From assembly GCA_030668225.1 (NCBI GenBank), contig DAOUUI010000004.1, positions 1-38,417 of the forward strand: 38,417 bases of DNA, given 5' to 3'. The DNA is from Deltaproteobacteria bacterium. Lineage in GTDB: Bacteria > Desulfobacterota > Deferrimicrobia > Deferrimicrobiales > Deferrimicrobiaceae. Made by a program: the position numbers and the translations under genes. This document shows, piece after piece, positions 8,806 through 19,410 of the stretch. The notes beneath the pieces were generated by a model. The model did not search any database and was not told the origin of the DNA. It saw only the letters and a program-made list of their open reading frames with translations. Every line of letters begins with the position of its first letter. Position 1 is the stretch's first letter.

Positions 8806-10596
8806 GTGGACGCCTTTCTGCCTGAACACAAGCGGACTCTCTATTGCGGGCAGGTGCGCCCGGAACATATCGGGAAAGAGGTCGTCCTTTGCGGGTGGGT
8901 CCACCGGAGGAGGGACCACGGGGGGCTTGTGTTCGTGGACCTGCGGGACCGGGAAGGGATCGCCCAGGTCGTCTTCTCGCCCGATTCCTTTCCCGAGGCG
9001 CACGCCAGGGCCGAGGCACTCCGGGCCGAGTTCGTCCTGTCGGTGCGCGGAACGGTACGCAGGCGCCCCGAAGGGACGGAAAACCGGAACATGCCCACCG
9101 GGGAGATCGAGGTGGTTGCGTCCTCCGTCGCGATTCTCAACGAATCGAAGCCCGTTCCGTTCACGCTCGAGGACGAATCCGACGTCGCGGAAAACGTCCG
9201 CCTCAAGTACCGGTACCTCGACCTGCGCCGGCCCGCGATCCAGAAGGCCTTCCTCCAGCGGTCTCTCCTTGCCCGGTCCATCCGCGACTTCTTCTTCGAG
9301 AACGGGTTCATCGAGGTGGAAACGCCCGTCCTCACCAAGAGCACCCCGGAGGGGGCCCGGGACTATCTGGTTCCCTCGCGGGTATCGCAGGGGATGTTCT
9401 TCGCCCTCCCGCAATCCCCGCAGCTTTTCAAGCAGATCCTGATGGTCGCCGGATACGACCGTTACGCCCAGATCGTGAAATGTTTCCGGGATGAGGATCT
9501 CCGGGCCGATCGTCAGCCGGAGTTCACCCAGATCGACGTCGAGATGTCCTTCATCGACAGGGAGGATCTCTTCCAGATGATGGAAGGTCTCATGTCCCGG
9601 GCAATGCGGGACGTGCTCGGGGTCGAAATCTCGCTGCCCTTTCCCCGTTTACGCTACCGGGAGGCGATGGACCGGTTCGGCACCGACAAGCCCGATACCC
9701 GTTTCGGCCTCGAGATCACCGATTACACGAAAGAGCTGGGGGACACCGGATTCCGGGTGTTCGCCGATGTTGTGGAGAACGGGGGGGTGATCCGGGGGAT
9801 CACCGCGCCGGGATTCGGTGGGGCCAGCCGGTCCGAACTGGCGGCCCTGGAAGAGGTTGCGAAGATCGGTGGTGCGCGGGGGCTTTCCTGGTGGAAGGTC
9901 TCCGAATCGGGCCTTGCATCACCGATTGCGAAACATTTTCGGAACGACCAGCTTGAGGCGGTTCTTGAAAAAAGCGGCGCGAAGCCGGGGGATCTTGTCC
10001 TGCTCGTGGCGGACGAAACCCTCGTCGCCTGCGATTCCCTCGCGCGCCTGCGGCTGCACATCGGGGAGAAAGCAGATCTCGTAGACCGGGCCCGCCACGA
10101 ATTCCTCTGGGTGACCGATTTCCCCCTGCTGGAATGGGACAAGGAGGAGGGCCGGTACGCTGCGATGCACCATCCCTTCACGGCGCCTCTGGATGAAGAC
10201 CTTCCATTGCTATCCACCGATCCGGGGAAAGTCCGGGCAAAGGCCTACGACATGGTGCTGAACGGTTCGGAGATCGGAGGCGGGAGCATCCGGATCCACC
10301 GGCGGGATGTGCAGTCGAAGATGTTTGAACTGCTGAACATCGGGCCGGAGGAGGCAGACAGGAAATTCGGATTCCTCCTGGAAGCGCTGGAGTACGGGGC
10401 GCCTCCCCACGGGGGGATCGCCTTCGGGCTGGACCGGCTCGCGATGATTCTCGCGGGGGCGAAATCCCTGCGGGACGTGATCGCCTTCCCGAAAACCCAG
10501 AAAGCCACCTGCCTGATGACCGACGCCCCCTCCCCGGTTGACCCGAAGCAACTTCGGGACCTGCACATCCGGGTGACGGCGCCAGAAAAGAAATGA
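8806..10596 (+). CDS. aspS: Aspartate--tRNA ligase (possibly non-discriminating, Asp/Asn)
   Basis: Class II aspartyl-tRNA synthetase of the long bacterial type, 596 residues, starting at GTG 2 nt after hisS. The N-terminal OB-fold anticodon-binding domain is followed by motif 2 ([18 protein letters not shown]), the bacterial GAD insertion and motif 3 ([16 protein letters not shown]). In the anticodon-binding domain the sequence reads [10 protein letters not shown]. The second histidine (about residue 38) matches the histidine linked to relaxed tRNA choice in the Pseudomonas aeruginosa enzyme, where E. coli has leucine. This suggests charging of both tRNA-Asp and tRNA-Asn, with GatCAB converting Asp-tRNA-Asn to Asn-tRNA-Asn; no gat gene is in the window. 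Confidence 0.96.
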   Translation: MDAFLPEHKRTLYCGQVRPEHIGKEVVLCGWVHRRRDHGGLVFVDLRDREGIAQVVFSPDSFPEAHARAEALRAEFVLSVRGTVRRRPEGTENRNMPTGEIEVVASSVAILNESKPVPFTLEDESDVAENVRLKYRYLDLRRPAIQKAFLQRSLLARSIRDFFFENGFIEVETPVLTKSTPEGARDYLVPSRVSQGMFFALPQSPQLFKQILMVAGYDRYAQIVKCFRDEDLRADRQPEFTQIDVEMSFIDREDLFQMMEGLMSRAMRDVLGVEISLPFPRLRYREAMDRFGTDKPDTRFGLEITDYTKELGDTGFRVFADVVENGGVIRGITAPGFGGASRSELAALEEVAKIGGARGLSWWKVSESGLASPIAKHFRNDQLEAVLEKSGAKPGDLVLLVADETLVACDSLARLRLHIGEKADLVDRARHEFLWVTDFPLLEWDKEEGRYAAMHHPFTAPLDEDLPLLSTDPGKVRAKAYDMVLNGSEIGGGSIRIHRRDVQSKMFELLNIGPEEADRKFGFLLEALEYGAPPHGGIAFGLDRLAMILAGAKSLRDVIAFPKTQKATCLMTDAPSPVDPKQLRDLHIRVTAPEKK

Positions 10597-10632
10597 CCCG
10601 GGGGGAGAAAGCCCGATTCTCCAGGTTTCTCC

Positions 10633-10659
10633 TTGACATCCCCGGATCCTTTGTATACT
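10633..10659 (+). promoter_or_regulatory. Sigma-70-type promoter for mdh/TCA operon
   Basis: TTGACA (10633-10638) and TATACT (10654-10659) are a perfect and a 5/6 match to the sigma-70 hexamers, but the spacer is only 15 nt, shorter than the usual 16-18. It lies about 35 nt after the aspS stop and about 295 nt before mdh, so the transcript would carry a long leader. Confidence 0.6.
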
Positions 10660-10778
10660 GTATGCGTTGCTTCGGGACCAGTTTGTGGCCCATCCGGTCC
10701 CGACTCATCTCCCATCTTATTTCAGCGGAGGGAATAATTGCGGTCTTCAGGAATTTGGTTCCTCCCAAAGACGAAGGG

Positions 10779-11895
<1,117 letters not shown>

Positions 11896-11933
11896 GGCCA
11901 ACGGCCGGTTCCCGGGAGTGGCGGGAGGTGGGA

Positions 11934-11939
11934 TATAAT
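11934..11939 (+). promoter_or_regulatory. Isolated TATAAT (-10-like) upstream of sucC
   Basis: A perfect TATAAT lies in the 92-nt mdh-sucC gap. I find no acceptable -35 at 16-18 nt spacing and no TG extension, so an internal promoter for sucCD-kor is only possible, not supported. Confidence 0.25.
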
Positions 11940-11987
11940 CAACCGGTCCCCAGAAGGAAAAAATAATTCCGGGAGGAACCAAAGGAT

Positions 11988-13154
11988 ATGAACATCCACG
12001 AGTATCAGGCCAAGGAGGTACTGGCCAAGTACGGCGTGGCCGTTCCCAGGGGGCAGGTGGCGGATGGTCCGTCCGAAGCGGAGGTCATTGCCAGGGAGTT
12101 CGGTACGCCTGTCGTCATCAAGGCCCAGATCCACGCGGGAGGCCGGGGGAAAGGCGGCGGTATCAAGCTGGCCAGGACGCCGGAGGAGGCAAGAGAGTAC
12201 GCGAAGCAGATCATCGGGATGACGCTGGTAACCCCCCAGACGGGGCCTCAGGGCAAGAAAGTGAAGAGGGTTCTCGTGGAGCAGGCGGGGGCGATCAAGA
12301 AGGAACTCTACCTCGGGATGGTCATCGACCGAGCCGTGTCCCGCGTCGTCATGATGGCGTCGACCGAAGGGGGAATGGAGATCGAGACCGTCGCCGCCCG
12401 CACGCCGGAAAAGATCCTCAAGGAGTACGTAGACCCGGCACTGGGGCTCATGCCGTACCAGGCGCGCAATCTCGCTTTCGGGTTATCCATCCCGCCGGAG
12501 CTGACCGGCAAGGCGGTCAAGTTCATGATGGGGCTCTATAAAGCCTTCGTGGAAACCGACTGCTCCCTGGCCGAAATCAACCCGCTGGTGCTGACCGAGG
12601 GAGGCGATGTCATCGCCCTCGACGCAAAGATGAACTTCGATGGCAACGGGCTTTTCCGCCACAAGGACATCCAGGCGCTCCGGGACTTCGACGAAGAGGA
12701 CCCCACGGAGACCGAGGCGTCCAAGTTCGATCTTTCCTACATCAGCCTCGACGGGAACATCGGCTGCATGGTCAACGGTGCGGGGCTCGCGATGGCGACG
12801 ATGGACATGATCAAGATGTGCGGTGGATCGCCGGCCAACTTCCTCGACGTGGGCGGGGGCGCGAATGCCGAGCAGGTGACCAACGCTTTCCGGCTCATCC
12901 TTTCGGACCCGAAGGTAGAGGCGATCCTGGTCAACATCTTCGGCGGCATCATGCGGTGCGACGTGATCGCCGAAGGAGTCGTGGCGGCAGGAAAGACCCT
13001 CGGCCTCAAGGTCCCGCTCGTCGTCCGTCTGGAGGGAACCAATGTGGAACGGGGGAAAGAGATCCTCGCAGCGTCGAAGCTCAACATCATTGCTGCGTCC
13101 GACATGAAGGATGCGGCGAACAAGGTCGTCGCTGCCGCCGGCCAGGCGAATTGA
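11988..13154 (+). CDS. sucC: Succinate--CoA ligase (ADP-forming) subunit beta
   Basis: Beta subunit of succinyl-CoA synthetase, 388 residues, with an N-terminal ATP-grasp domain ([30 protein letters not shown]) and a C-terminal CoA-ligase domain ([16 protein letters not shown]). It pairs with SucD to interconvert succinyl-CoA and succinate with nucleotide phosphorylation. A GGGAGG ribosome binding site precedes the ATG. sucD starts 13 nt downstream. Next to mdh and kor, it can serve either direction of the TCA cycle. Confidence 0.97.
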   Translation: MNIHEYQAKEVLAKYGVAVPRGQVADGPSEAEVIAREFGTPVVIKAQIHAGGRGKGGGIKLARTPEEAREYAKQIIGMTLVTPQTGPQGKKVKRVLVEQAGAIKKELYLGMVIDRAVSRVVMMASTEGGMEIETVAARTPEKILKEYVDPALGLMPYQARNLAFGLSIPPELTGKAVKFMMGLYKAFVETDCSLAEINPLVLTEGGDVIALDAKMNFDGNGLFRHKDIQALRDFDEEDPTETEASKFDLSYISLDGNIGCMVNGAGLAMATMDMIKMCGGSPANFLDVGGGANAEQVTNAFRLILSDPKVEAILVNIFGGIMRCDVIAEGVVAAGKTLGLKVPLVVRLEGTNVERGKEILAASKLNIIAASDMKDAANKVVAAAGQAN

Positions 13155-13167
13155 GGGGGAGGCAACC

Positions 13168-14049
13168 ATGAGCATCTGGGTCAACAAGGACACGAAAGTT
13201 CTAGTGCAGGGGATCACCGGGTCGGTGGGAGCCTTCCACACCAGGCAGATGCTGGAATATGGCACGAAGATCGTCGGCGGCGTCACTCCCGGCAAGGCAG
13301 GACTTACGGTCGAGGGAGCACCCGTGTTCAACACGGTCCTGGACGCGGTGAAGGCCACGGGAGCAAACGCGACCGTCGTCTACGTTCCTCCCGCCTTTGC
13401 CGCGGACGCCATCTGCGAAGCGGCCGACGCCGGGATCGACCTGGTCGTCTGCATCACCGAAGGTGTCCCCATCATCGACATGGTGAAGGTGAAAAGAACC
13501 CTGGAGGGAAAGAAGACCCGGCTGATCGGGCCGAACTGCCCGGGCATCATCACCCCGGGGGAGTGCAAGATCGGGATCATGCCCGGGTATATCCACAAGC
13601 CGGGATCGATCGGGATCGTGTCCCGGTCCGGAACGCTCACGTACGAGGCCGTTCACCAGGTGACCACCCTGGGGATGGGCCAGTCCACCTGCATCGGCAT
13701 CGGGGGGGACCCCGTGAACGGGACCAACTTCATCGATGTCCTGTCGGCGTTCCAGGAGGATCCGCAGACCGAGGCGGTGATCCTGATCGGCGAGATCGGG
13801 GGAACGGCCGAAGAAGAGGCTGCAGCTTTCGTGAAGTCGAGGATGACCAAGCCCGTGGTCGGTTTTGTTGCGGGCCAGACGGCCCCCAAGGGAAAGAGGA
13901 TGGGGCACGCGGGCGCCATCATCTCCGGAGGGAAAGGAACCGCGGCGGAAAAAATCGAGGCGTTCAAGGCGGCCGGGATCTCTGTCTCCGAGGCGCCCTC
14001 GGATCTGGGAATTACGCTGGCGCAACGGCTCGGCAGGAAAGTCCACTAA
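13168..14049 (+). CDS. sucD: Succinate--CoA ligase subunit alpha
   Basis: Alpha subunit of succinyl-CoA synthetase, about 293 residues. The track starts further upstream, but [18 protein letters not shown] is the family N-terminus and has GGGGGAGG just before it. The CoA-binding Rossmann domain, the [11 protein letters not shown] segment and the phosphohistidine loop [10 protein letters not shown] are present. It forms the heterodimer or heterotetramer with SucC encoded directly upstream; korD follows after 12 nt, suggesting one transcript. Confidence 0.97.
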   Translation: MSIWVNKDTKVLVQGITGSVGAFHTRQMLEYGTKIVGGVTPGKAGLTVEGAPVFNTVLDAVKATGANATVVYVPPAFAADAICEAADAGIDLVVCITEGVPIIDMVKVKRTLEGKKTRLIGPNCPGIITPGECKIGIMPGYIHKPGSIGIVSRSGTLTYEAVHQVTTLGMGQSTCIGIGGDPVNGTNFIDVLSAFQEDPQTEAVILIGEIGGTAEEEAAAFVKSRMTKPVVGFVAGQTAPKGKRMGHAGAIISGGKGTAAEKIEAFKAAGISVSEAPSDLGITLAQRLGRKVH

Positions 14050-14061
14050 GTCCGGGAAGGA

Positions 14062-14340
14062 ATGGAAACGATGGCAAAGGAACAGGCGGTCGAAAAGATT
14101 GAGGCGACGGAAAACGAGAAGGTCAAGATCAGCCTCATCCCCAGGTTCTGCAAGGGGTGCGAGATATGCGTCAAGCTCTGTCCCACGAAGGTCCTGGGGA
14201 TGGATATGTTCACGGTAAAAGTGGTCGACGTCGACAAATGCATCGTCTGCATGGCGTGCGAACTCCGGTGTCCCGATTTCGCCATCTTCGTCGAGAAGAA
14301 GAAAATAGAGGGAACCAAAGACAAAGCAGAAGGAGAATAA
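14062..14340 (+). CDS. korD: 2-oxoglutarate:ferredoxin oxidoreductase delta subunit (2[4Fe-4S] ferredoxin-like)
   Basis: A 92-residue ferredoxin-like subunit with two [4Fe-4S] motifs, CKGCEICVKLCP and CIVCMACELRCP, each CxxCxxCxxxCP. It passes electrons from the thiamine-diphosphate centre of KorAB to soluble ferredoxin. It sits directly upstream of korA (2-nt gap), the usual DABC order. The N-terminal 30 residues are charged and the C-terminal tail is Lys/Glu rich. Specificity for 2-oxoglutarate rather than another 2-oxoacid is inferred from the sucCD neighbours. Confidence 0.92.
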   Translation: METMAKEQAVEKIEATENEKVKISLIPRFCKGCEICVKLCPTKVLGMDMFTVKVVDVDKCIVCMACELRCPDFAIFVEKKKIEGTKDKAEGE

Positions 14341-14342
14341 CC

Positions 14343-15473
14343 GTGGGCACGTTAAAACTGCTTCAGGGAAACGAAGCGTGCGCGGAGGGGGCTCTCTACG
14401 CCGGATGCACGTTCTTTGCCGGATACCCCATCACTCCCTCCACGGAGGTTGCGGAATATCTGGCCCGCAGGCTCCCGCTGATCGGTGGGGTCATCTTGCA
14501 GATGGAAGACGAAATCGCCTCGGTGGGAGCGATCATCGGCGCGTCCCTTGCGGGCAAGAAGGCGATGACGGCCACTTCCGGCCCGGGATTTTCCCTCAAG
14601 CAGGAGAACATCGGGTTCGGGATGATCTGTGAAGTGCCGATCGTCGTCATCGACGTGATGCGGGGAGGGCCTTCCACCGGGGTTCCGACCGGACCCAGCC
14701 AGAGCGACATCATGCAGTGCAAGTGGGGAACGCATGGCGACCACCCGGTCATCTGCCTCACCCCGGCGTACGTCCAGGAGATCTTCTCCGAGACCGTGCG
14801 CGCGTTCAACCTCGCGGAGAGATACCGCACCCCCGTGTTCGTCGCCTACGACGAGATCGTCGGGCACATGAGGGAGAGGATCGAGATCCCCGACAAAGGC
14901 GTTCTGCCGGTGGAGAACCGCCGTCGGCCGACCTGCTCGCCGTCCGAATACATGCCGTTCGACGATACCCAGGGGGACGTTCCCCCCATCGCCGATTTCT
15001 TCAGCGGGTACCGGCAGCACATCACCGGCCTGAACCACGCCGCCGACGGGTTTCCGGTGAACGCCTCGCCGCGGATCCACACGGACGAGCTTCGGCTCCT
15101 CCGGAAGGTGGAGGGGAACAGGAAGGACATCATCCGGTACGAGACGGTCATGCTCGAGGATGCCGAGATCGTCGTGTTCGGTTACGGGGTATCCGGACGT
15201 TCCGGCAAGAGCGCCGTGGAACTGGCCCGGGCGGAAGGGATCAAGGCGGGACTCTTCCGGCCGCTCACGATCTGGCCGTTTCCGGCGGAGGAGGTGGCGG
15301 AGCTGGCCTCCCGTGTCAAGGCGATCATCGTTCCGGAACTGTCGCTGGGGCAGATTGTCCTGGAGGTGGAGCGGTGCGCGAAGGGACGTTGCGAAGTCGA
15401 AGGCATCTTCCGCGTCGACGGCGACCCGATCACGCCCGACCAGATCCTGGAGAAGATCAAGGAGGTAGGATAA
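14343..15473 (+). CDS. korA: 2-oxoglutarate:ferredoxin oxidoreductase alpha subunit
   Basis: Alpha subunit, about 376 residues. It starts at GTG 14343 with AGGAG just upstream; the longer track ORF runs back through korD out of frame. The N-terminal pyrimidine-binding domain (GNEACAEGALYAGCTFFAGYPITPSTEV) is typical of the KorA family, and LQMEDEIASVGAIIGAS holds the conserved Glu region. With KorB it forms the catalytic core that converts 2-oxoglutarate and CoA to succinyl-CoA and CO2, or the reverse with reduced ferredoxin. Its stop codon overlaps the korB start (TAATG). Confidence 0.95.
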   Translation: MGTLKLLQGNEACAEGALYAGCTFFAGYPITPSTEVAEYLARRLPLIGGVILQMEDEIASVGAIIGASLAGKKAMTATSGPGFSLKQENIGFGMICEVPIVVIDVMRGGPSTGVPTGPSQSDIMQCKWGTHGDHPVICLTPAYVQEIFSETVRAFNLAERYRTPVFVAYDEIVGHMRERIEIPDKGVLPVENRRRPTCSPSEYMPFDDTQGDVPPIADFFSGYRQHITGLNHAADGFPVNASPRIHTDELRLLRKVEGNRKDIIRYETVMLEDAEIVVFGYGVSGRSGKSAVELARAEGIKAGLFRPLTIWPFPAEEVAELASRVKAIIVPELSLGQIVLEVERCAKGRCEVEGIFRVDGDPITPDQILEKIKEVG

Positions 15474-16306
15474 TGGCCTTCAACTACGATCCGTACATAC
15501 GGTCCGGGAAGTTGCCTCACATCTGGTGCCCCGGATGCACCTTCGGGATTGTCTTCAAGTCGCTTCTTCGGGCCGTCGATTCCATGCAGATTCCCAAGGA
15601 CGACATTGCGCTCGTCTCCGGGATCGGGTGCGCATCCCGTCTTCCGGGGTACGTGGACTGGAACACGCTGCATACCGCTCACGGACGCGCCATTCCGTTT
15701 GCGACAGGCCTGAAGATGGCCAGGCCGGACAAGAAGGTCCTCGTGGTCAGCGGCGACGGCGACGCCACGGCCATCGGCGGGAACCACTTCATCCATGCCT
15801 GCCGCCGCAACATCGACATTACGGTCATCGTGCTGAACAATTTCATCTACGGCATGACGGGAGGCCAGCATTCGCCGACCACTCCCGTCGGGCACATGGC
15901 GACGACGATGCCGTTCGGCAATGTGGACCCGACTTTCAACATCCCTGCGCTTGCGAAAGGCGCGGGGGCGACCTGGGTGGGACGGGGAACGGCGTATCAC
16001 GTCCCGGCTCTCGACAAGCTGATCGTCGGCGCCGTCGAGCACAAAGGCCTGTCGGTGCTCGAGATCATCAACGGTTGCCCCACGACCCACGGGCGGCGGA
16101 ACAAGTTCCGCACTCCTACGGACATGCTGCTGTGGATGAAGGAAACGGCGCTCCCCGTTTCGGCGTTCGAGAAGTTTCCCGCCGAAAAGACCGTCGGCAA
16201 GTTCCCCATTGGCGTTCTCTACAAGGGAGAAGCCAAGGAGTATTCCGAAACCTACTTCGCGATGGTCGAGCATCTGCAGAAAAAGCAAGAGGGGAGAGGT
16301 GACTGA
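15473..16306 (+). CDS. korB: 2-oxoglutarate:ferredoxin oxidoreductase beta subunit (ThDP-binding)
   Basis: Beta subunit, about 277 residues, carrying the thiamine diphosphate site: WCPGCTFGIV, SGIGCASRLPGY, HTAHGRAIPFATGLKMA, and the GDGDATAIGG...NN motif (VVSGDGDA through VIVLNNFIYGMTGGQ) that binds Mg and diphosphate. Start chosen at MAFNYDPYIR, ATG 15473, overlapping the korA stop by one base with GGAGG upstream. It is the same size as KorB proteins of anaerobic bacteria. Confidence 0.95.
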   Translation: MAFNYDPYIRSGKLPHIWCPGCTFGIVFKSLLRAVDSMQIPKDDIALVSGIGCASRLPGYVDWNTLHTAHGRAIPFATGLKMARPDKKVLVVSGDGDATAIGGNHFIHACRRNIDITVIVLNNFIYGMTGGQHSPTTPVGHMATTMPFGNVDPTFNIPALAKGAGATWVGRGTAYHVPALDKLIVGAVEHKGLSVLEIINGCPTTHGRRNKFRTPTDMLLWMKETALPVSAFEKFPAEKTVGKFPIGVLYKGEAKEYSETYFAMVEHLQKKQEGRGD

Positions 16307-16307
16307 G

Positions 16308-16859
16308 ATGGGCGACCGGTACGAGATTCGTTTCTCCGGGTCCGGGGGGCAGGGGTTGATCCTGGCGGGGGTCATTTTCGCCGAGGCGGCCACCATCTAC
16401 GACGAGATCAACGCCGTGCAAAGCCAATCCTACGGGCCCGAGGCGCGTGGGGGCGCCTCCAAGTCGGAGGTGATCCTATCCGAGAACGTCATTGATTTCC
16501 CGAAGGCTCAGGGAATCGACCTGCAGCTCTCGCTGACGCAGGAGTCGTGCACCAAGTATTACAAGGATATCAAGCCCGGTGGAATCCTTCTCGTGGACGA
16601 GGACTTCGTCCGCGACATTCCCGAGGGGGACTTCAAGGTCATCAAGCTGCCCATCATCCGGACGGCTTCCGAGCGGATCGGGAAAGCCTTCGTCGCCAAT
16701 ATCGTCGCGACCGGCGCCATTACCGCGATTACCGGAAAGGTGAGGATCGAGTCGGTGGAAAAGGCCGTCCTCTCCCGCGTACCGAAGGGGACGGAAGAGA
16801 TGAACAAAAAGGCCCTTATGGCCGGCTACAACATGGCCAAGACGAAGACGGCCGCGTAA
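16308..16859 (+). CDS. korC: 2-oxoglutarate:ferredoxin oxidoreductase gamma subunit
   Basis: Gamma subunit, about 183 residues, of the 2-oxoacid:acceptor oxidoreductase family ([36 protein letters not shown]). It completes the DABC complex. The ATG is 1 nt after the korB stop, preceded by GGGGAGAGGTGA. ndk begins 1 nt after its stop, so ndk is almost certainly on the same transcript. Confidence 0.95.
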   Translation: MGDRYEIRFSGSGGQGLILAGVIFAEAATIYDEINAVQSQSYGPEARGGASKSEVILSENVIDFPKAQGIDLQLSLTQESCTKYYKDIKPGGILLVDEDFVRDIPEGDFKVIKLPIIRTASERIGKAFVANIVATGAITAITGKVRIESVEKAVLSRVPKGTEEMNKKALMAGYNMAKTKTAA

Positions 16860-16860
16860 G

Positions 16861-17277
16861 ATGCAGCGCACGCTGTCGATCGTCAAACCCGACGGGGTGG
16901 AAAAGGGGCTCATCGGAGAAGTCGTCCGCCGGTTCGAGAAGGAAGGGATCTGCATCGTCGCCATGCGGATGCGCAGGCTTTCGCGCCGGGAAGCGGAGGG
17001 GTTTTACGCGGTGCACCGCGAACGACCGTTTTTCAACTCCCTGACGGAATTCATGTCTTCAGGCCCGATCGTCGTCCTGGTGCTGGAGGGGGATGACGTG
17101 ATCGCACGAAACCGGGCGCTGATGGGCGCCACCGACCCGAAGAAGGCGGAGAAAGGGACGATCCGGGCCGATTTCGCCGGCAACGTGGAGAAGAATATCG
17201 TGCACGGATCCGATGCGCCGGAGACGGCGGAAACCGAGATACGGTATTTTTTCAGCGATCTGGATCTGGTCTGGTAA
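16861..17277 (+). CDS. ndk: Nucleoside diphosphate kinase
   Basis: A 138-residue NDK that transfers the gamma phosphate between nucleoside di- and triphosphates through a phosphohistidine. [18 protein letters not shown] is the family start, and [20 protein letters not shown] contains the catalytic His. It is coupled to korC with a 1-nt gap. Placement after sucCD-kor is sensible if succinyl-CoA synthetase yields GTP or ATP that must be balanced (inference). In gammaproteobacteria ndk is likewise next to rlmN. Confidence 0.97.
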   Translation: MQRTLSIVKPDGVEKGLIGEVVRRFEKEGICIVAMRMRRLSRREAEGFYAVHRERPFFNSLTEFMSSGPIVVLVLEGDDVIARNRALMGATDPKKAEKGTIRADFAGNVEKNIVHGSDAPETAETEIRYFFSDLDLVW

Positions 17278-17315
17278 AGATCATCCCCGGGTTATCCGAC
17301 AGGGCCCCGGCCGCG

Positions 17316-17348
17316 GGGGAAAACCGGGCGGACTGGGGGTTTTTCCCC
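17316..17348 (+). other. Hairpin in ndk-rlmN spacer
   Basis: GGGGAAAACC (17316-17325) can pair with GGTTTTTCCCC (17338-17348) with one bulged T and a 12-nt loop. The T-run is inside the stem rather than after it, so this is not a standard intrinsic terminator. It may be an RNA processing or attenuation structure between the TCA operon and rlmN. Confidence 0.4.
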
Positions 17349-17393
17349 ATCGTGCTGTCCCCGCCAATGCCACGCCGTTGTATGATGAATGCC

Positions 17394-18488
17394 ATGAAAG
17401 ATGCACGGACGGACCTGAAGGGAATGCCCCTGCCGGAGCTGGAGGAATTCTTCCGCTCCCGGGGGAAGGAGCGCTACCGGACCCGGCAGGTATCCCGCTG
17501 GCTCTACCGGAAATTCGCGGAGGAGTTCTCCACGATGACCGACCTCTCCCGGGACTTCCGGGAAGAGATGGAGACGATGTGCCGGATCTCGTCTCCCCCC
17601 GCGGAAAAGGTGGAACTCTCCCTCGACGGGACGGAAAAGGTCCTGTTCCGCCTGGAGGACGGGGAGGGGGTCGAGAGCGTGTTGATCCCCGAGAAAAGCC
17701 GCAGGACCCTCTGCGTCTCCACACAGGCGGGTTGTGCCCTGTCCTGCGTGTTCTGCGCGACAGGGGCATCGGGGTTCCGGCGGAACATGACGTCTGCCGA
17801 AATCATCCACCAGGTGTGTTTTGCCGGGAGAAGGCTGGCGGAGCGCGGAGAGCGTCTGACGAACGTCGTTTTCATGGGGATGGGGGAACCTCTCGAAAAT
17901 GTTCCGGAGGTATCCCGCGCGATCGACATTCTGCTCTCCCAGTACGGGTTCGGGCTGGCAGGGAAGCGGGTAACCGTCTCGACGGCGGGAATTATCCCGG
18001 CGATGCGGGACCTTGCCGACCGGTATCCGGTAAGCTTCGCCGTATCGCTCAACGCGGCCAGCGAGGAGGTCCGTTCCCGGCTCATGCCCGTCAACCGGAG
18101 ATATCCGTTGCGGGATCTGATCGCAGCGATGCGAGGGATCCCCCTCCGGAACGGGTGCAAGGTGACAGCGGAATACGTCCTTCTTTCCGGGGTGAACGAT
18201 ACACCCGCCGATGCGCGTGCCCTGGCGCGCCTGCTTTCGGGTGCCCGCATCAAGGTCAACCTGATTCCCGTAAACCCGCACGACCAGGGAGACTTCCGGC
18301 CTCCCTCTCCGGCGTCCGAAGAACGCTTCCGCGACATCCTGGTGGCCGGGGGAGTCCAGACGATCACACGGGAGAGAAGAGGCGCGGACATCCGTGCCGC
18401 CTGCGGGCAGCTGCGAGGCGCTCCCGCAGGGCCGCGGGAACGCGGAAAGAGCCCACTCCGGGCGATAGCGAGTTCGAAAAATCCTTGA
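17394..18488 (+). CDS. rlmN: Dual-specificity 23S rRNA/tRNA adenine-C2 methyltransferase RlmN
   Basis: Radical SAM methyltransferase that methylates C2 of A2503 in 23S rRNA and A37 in some tRNAs; about 364 residues from ATG 17394. The [4Fe-4S] motif CALSCVFC (CxxxCxxC) is present, with the conserved upstream cysteine in TLCVSTQAGC and the methyl-carrying cysteine in the C-terminal RAACGQL, as in E. coli Cys355. None of the possible starts (17352, 17382, 17385, 17394) has a convincing ribosome binding site; I chose the one giving a normal family length. Neighbours ndk, TPR lipoprotein and RodZ match the gammaproteobacterial order. Confidence 0.94.
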   Translation: MKDARTDLKGMPLPELEEFFRSRGKERYRTRQVSRWLYRKFAEEFSTMTDLSRDFREEMETMCRISSPPAEKVELSLDGTEKVLFRLEDGEGVESVLIPEKSRRTLCVSTQAGCALSCVFCATGASGFRRNMTSAEIIHQVCFAGRRLAERGERLTNVVFMGMGEPLENVPEVSRAIDILLSQYGFGLAGKRVTVSTAGIIPAMRDLADRYPVSFAVSLNAASEEVRSRLMPVNRRYPLRDLIAAMRGIPLRNGCKVTAEYVLLSGVNDTPADARALARLLSGARIKVNLIPVNPHDQGDFRPPSPASEERFRDILVAGGVQTITRERRGADIRAACGQLRGAPAGPRERGKSPLRAIASSKNP

Positions 18489-18513
18489 GCCCCGGAAATG
18501 TTCACCATATATT
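18485..18513 (+). promoter_or_regulatory. Sigma-70-type promoter for mtnP
   Basis: TTGAGC (18485-18490), overlapping the rlmN stop codon, is separated by 17 nt from TATATT (18508-18513). The -10 lies in CACCATATATTGGGG, a 15-bp string that recurs exactly at the smc promoter. The GGGG directly after the -10 makes a G-rich discriminator. Confidence 0.6.
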
Positions 18514-18552
18514 GGGGAAGATGGAGTTCCCCGGACGGAGCAGAAAAGGATA

Positions 18553-19410
18553 ATGTCCGATATTCTTGGTGTTATCGGCGGGTCCGGGCTTTACGAGATG
18601 GAGGGAATGAAGAATGTCCGGAACGTCAGGGTCCGCACACCCTTTGGAAACCCCTCCGATACGCTGGTCGTCGGGGAAATCGGGGGAAGGACGCTCGCGT
18701 TTCTCCCGCGCCACGGGAGGGGGCACCGGATCCCGCCGAGCCAGATCAACTTCCGGGCCAACATCTATGCTATGAAGAAGATCGGGGCGAGGTGGGTGAT
18801 TTCCCTCTCCGCCGTGGGAAGCATGAAGGAGGGTATCCGCCCGGGGGACATTGTGGTGGTAGACCAGTTCTTCGACCATACCCGGTTCCGGCCCAACACG
18901 TTCTTCTCCGACGGCATCGTGGGGCACATCCCCTTCGCCGACCCCGTCTGCCCGTCCCTTGCGGAGATCGCCTACCTCTCCGCCAGGAAGGTTGTAAAGC
19001 GATCCCGTCGAGGCGGTACGTACCTCTGCATGGAGGGGCCGGCGTTCTCCACCCGTGCGGAGTCCCGGATCTACCGGAAGTGGGGGGTGGATGTGATCGG
19101 CATGACGAACATGCCCGAGGCGAAACTCGCCCGGGAGGCGGAGATCTGCTACGCCACCCTGGCCCTTGCCACCGATTACGATTGCTGGCACGAAAACGAG
19201 GAAGACGTGTCCATCGAGTCGATCCTGGCGATCATCCGGCAGAACGTGGAAAACTCCAAGCGGATCATCCGCGACGTCGCCGAACGCCTTCCCGGCAAGG
19301 GCGGGTGCGGGTGCGGAGAGACGCTCCGGTACGCCATCATCACGGACCCGAAGAAGATCCCGGCGGCCGCGAGAAAGCGGCTATCCCTTCTCATCGGGAA
19401 GTACCTGTGA
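18553..19410 (+). CDS. mtnP: S-methyl-5'-thioadenosine phosphorylase
   Basis: A 285-residue PNP-family phosphorylase that splits methylthioadenosine into adenine and methylthioribose-1-phosphate, feeding methionine and purine salvage. It begins MSDILGVIGGSGLYEMEG, and has RHGRGHRIPPSQINFRANIYAM, SAVGSMKEGI, EGPAFSTRAESR and NMPEAKLAREAE, all characteristic of MtnP. AAAGG lies just before the ATG and a promoter lies in the 64-nt gap after rlmN. Its stop overlaps the GTG of the next gene (GTGA). It interrupts an otherwise conserved rlmN-TPR lipoprotein-rodZ order. The closely related methylthioinosine phosphorylase is a less likely alternative. Confidence 0.93.
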   Translation: MSDILGVIGGSGLYEMEGMKNVRNVRVRTPFGNPSDTLVVGEIGGRTLAFLPRHGRGHRIPPSQINFRANIYAMKKIGARWVISLSAVGSMKEGIRPGDIVVVDQFFDHTRFRPNTFFSDGIVGHIPFADPVCPSLAEIAYLSARKVVKRSRRGGTYLCMEGPAFSTRAESRIYRKWGVDVIGMTNMPEAKLAREAEICYATLALATDYDCWHENEEDVSIESILAIIRQNVENSKRIIRDVAERLPGKGGCGCGETLRYAIITDPKKIPAAARKRLSLLIGKYL

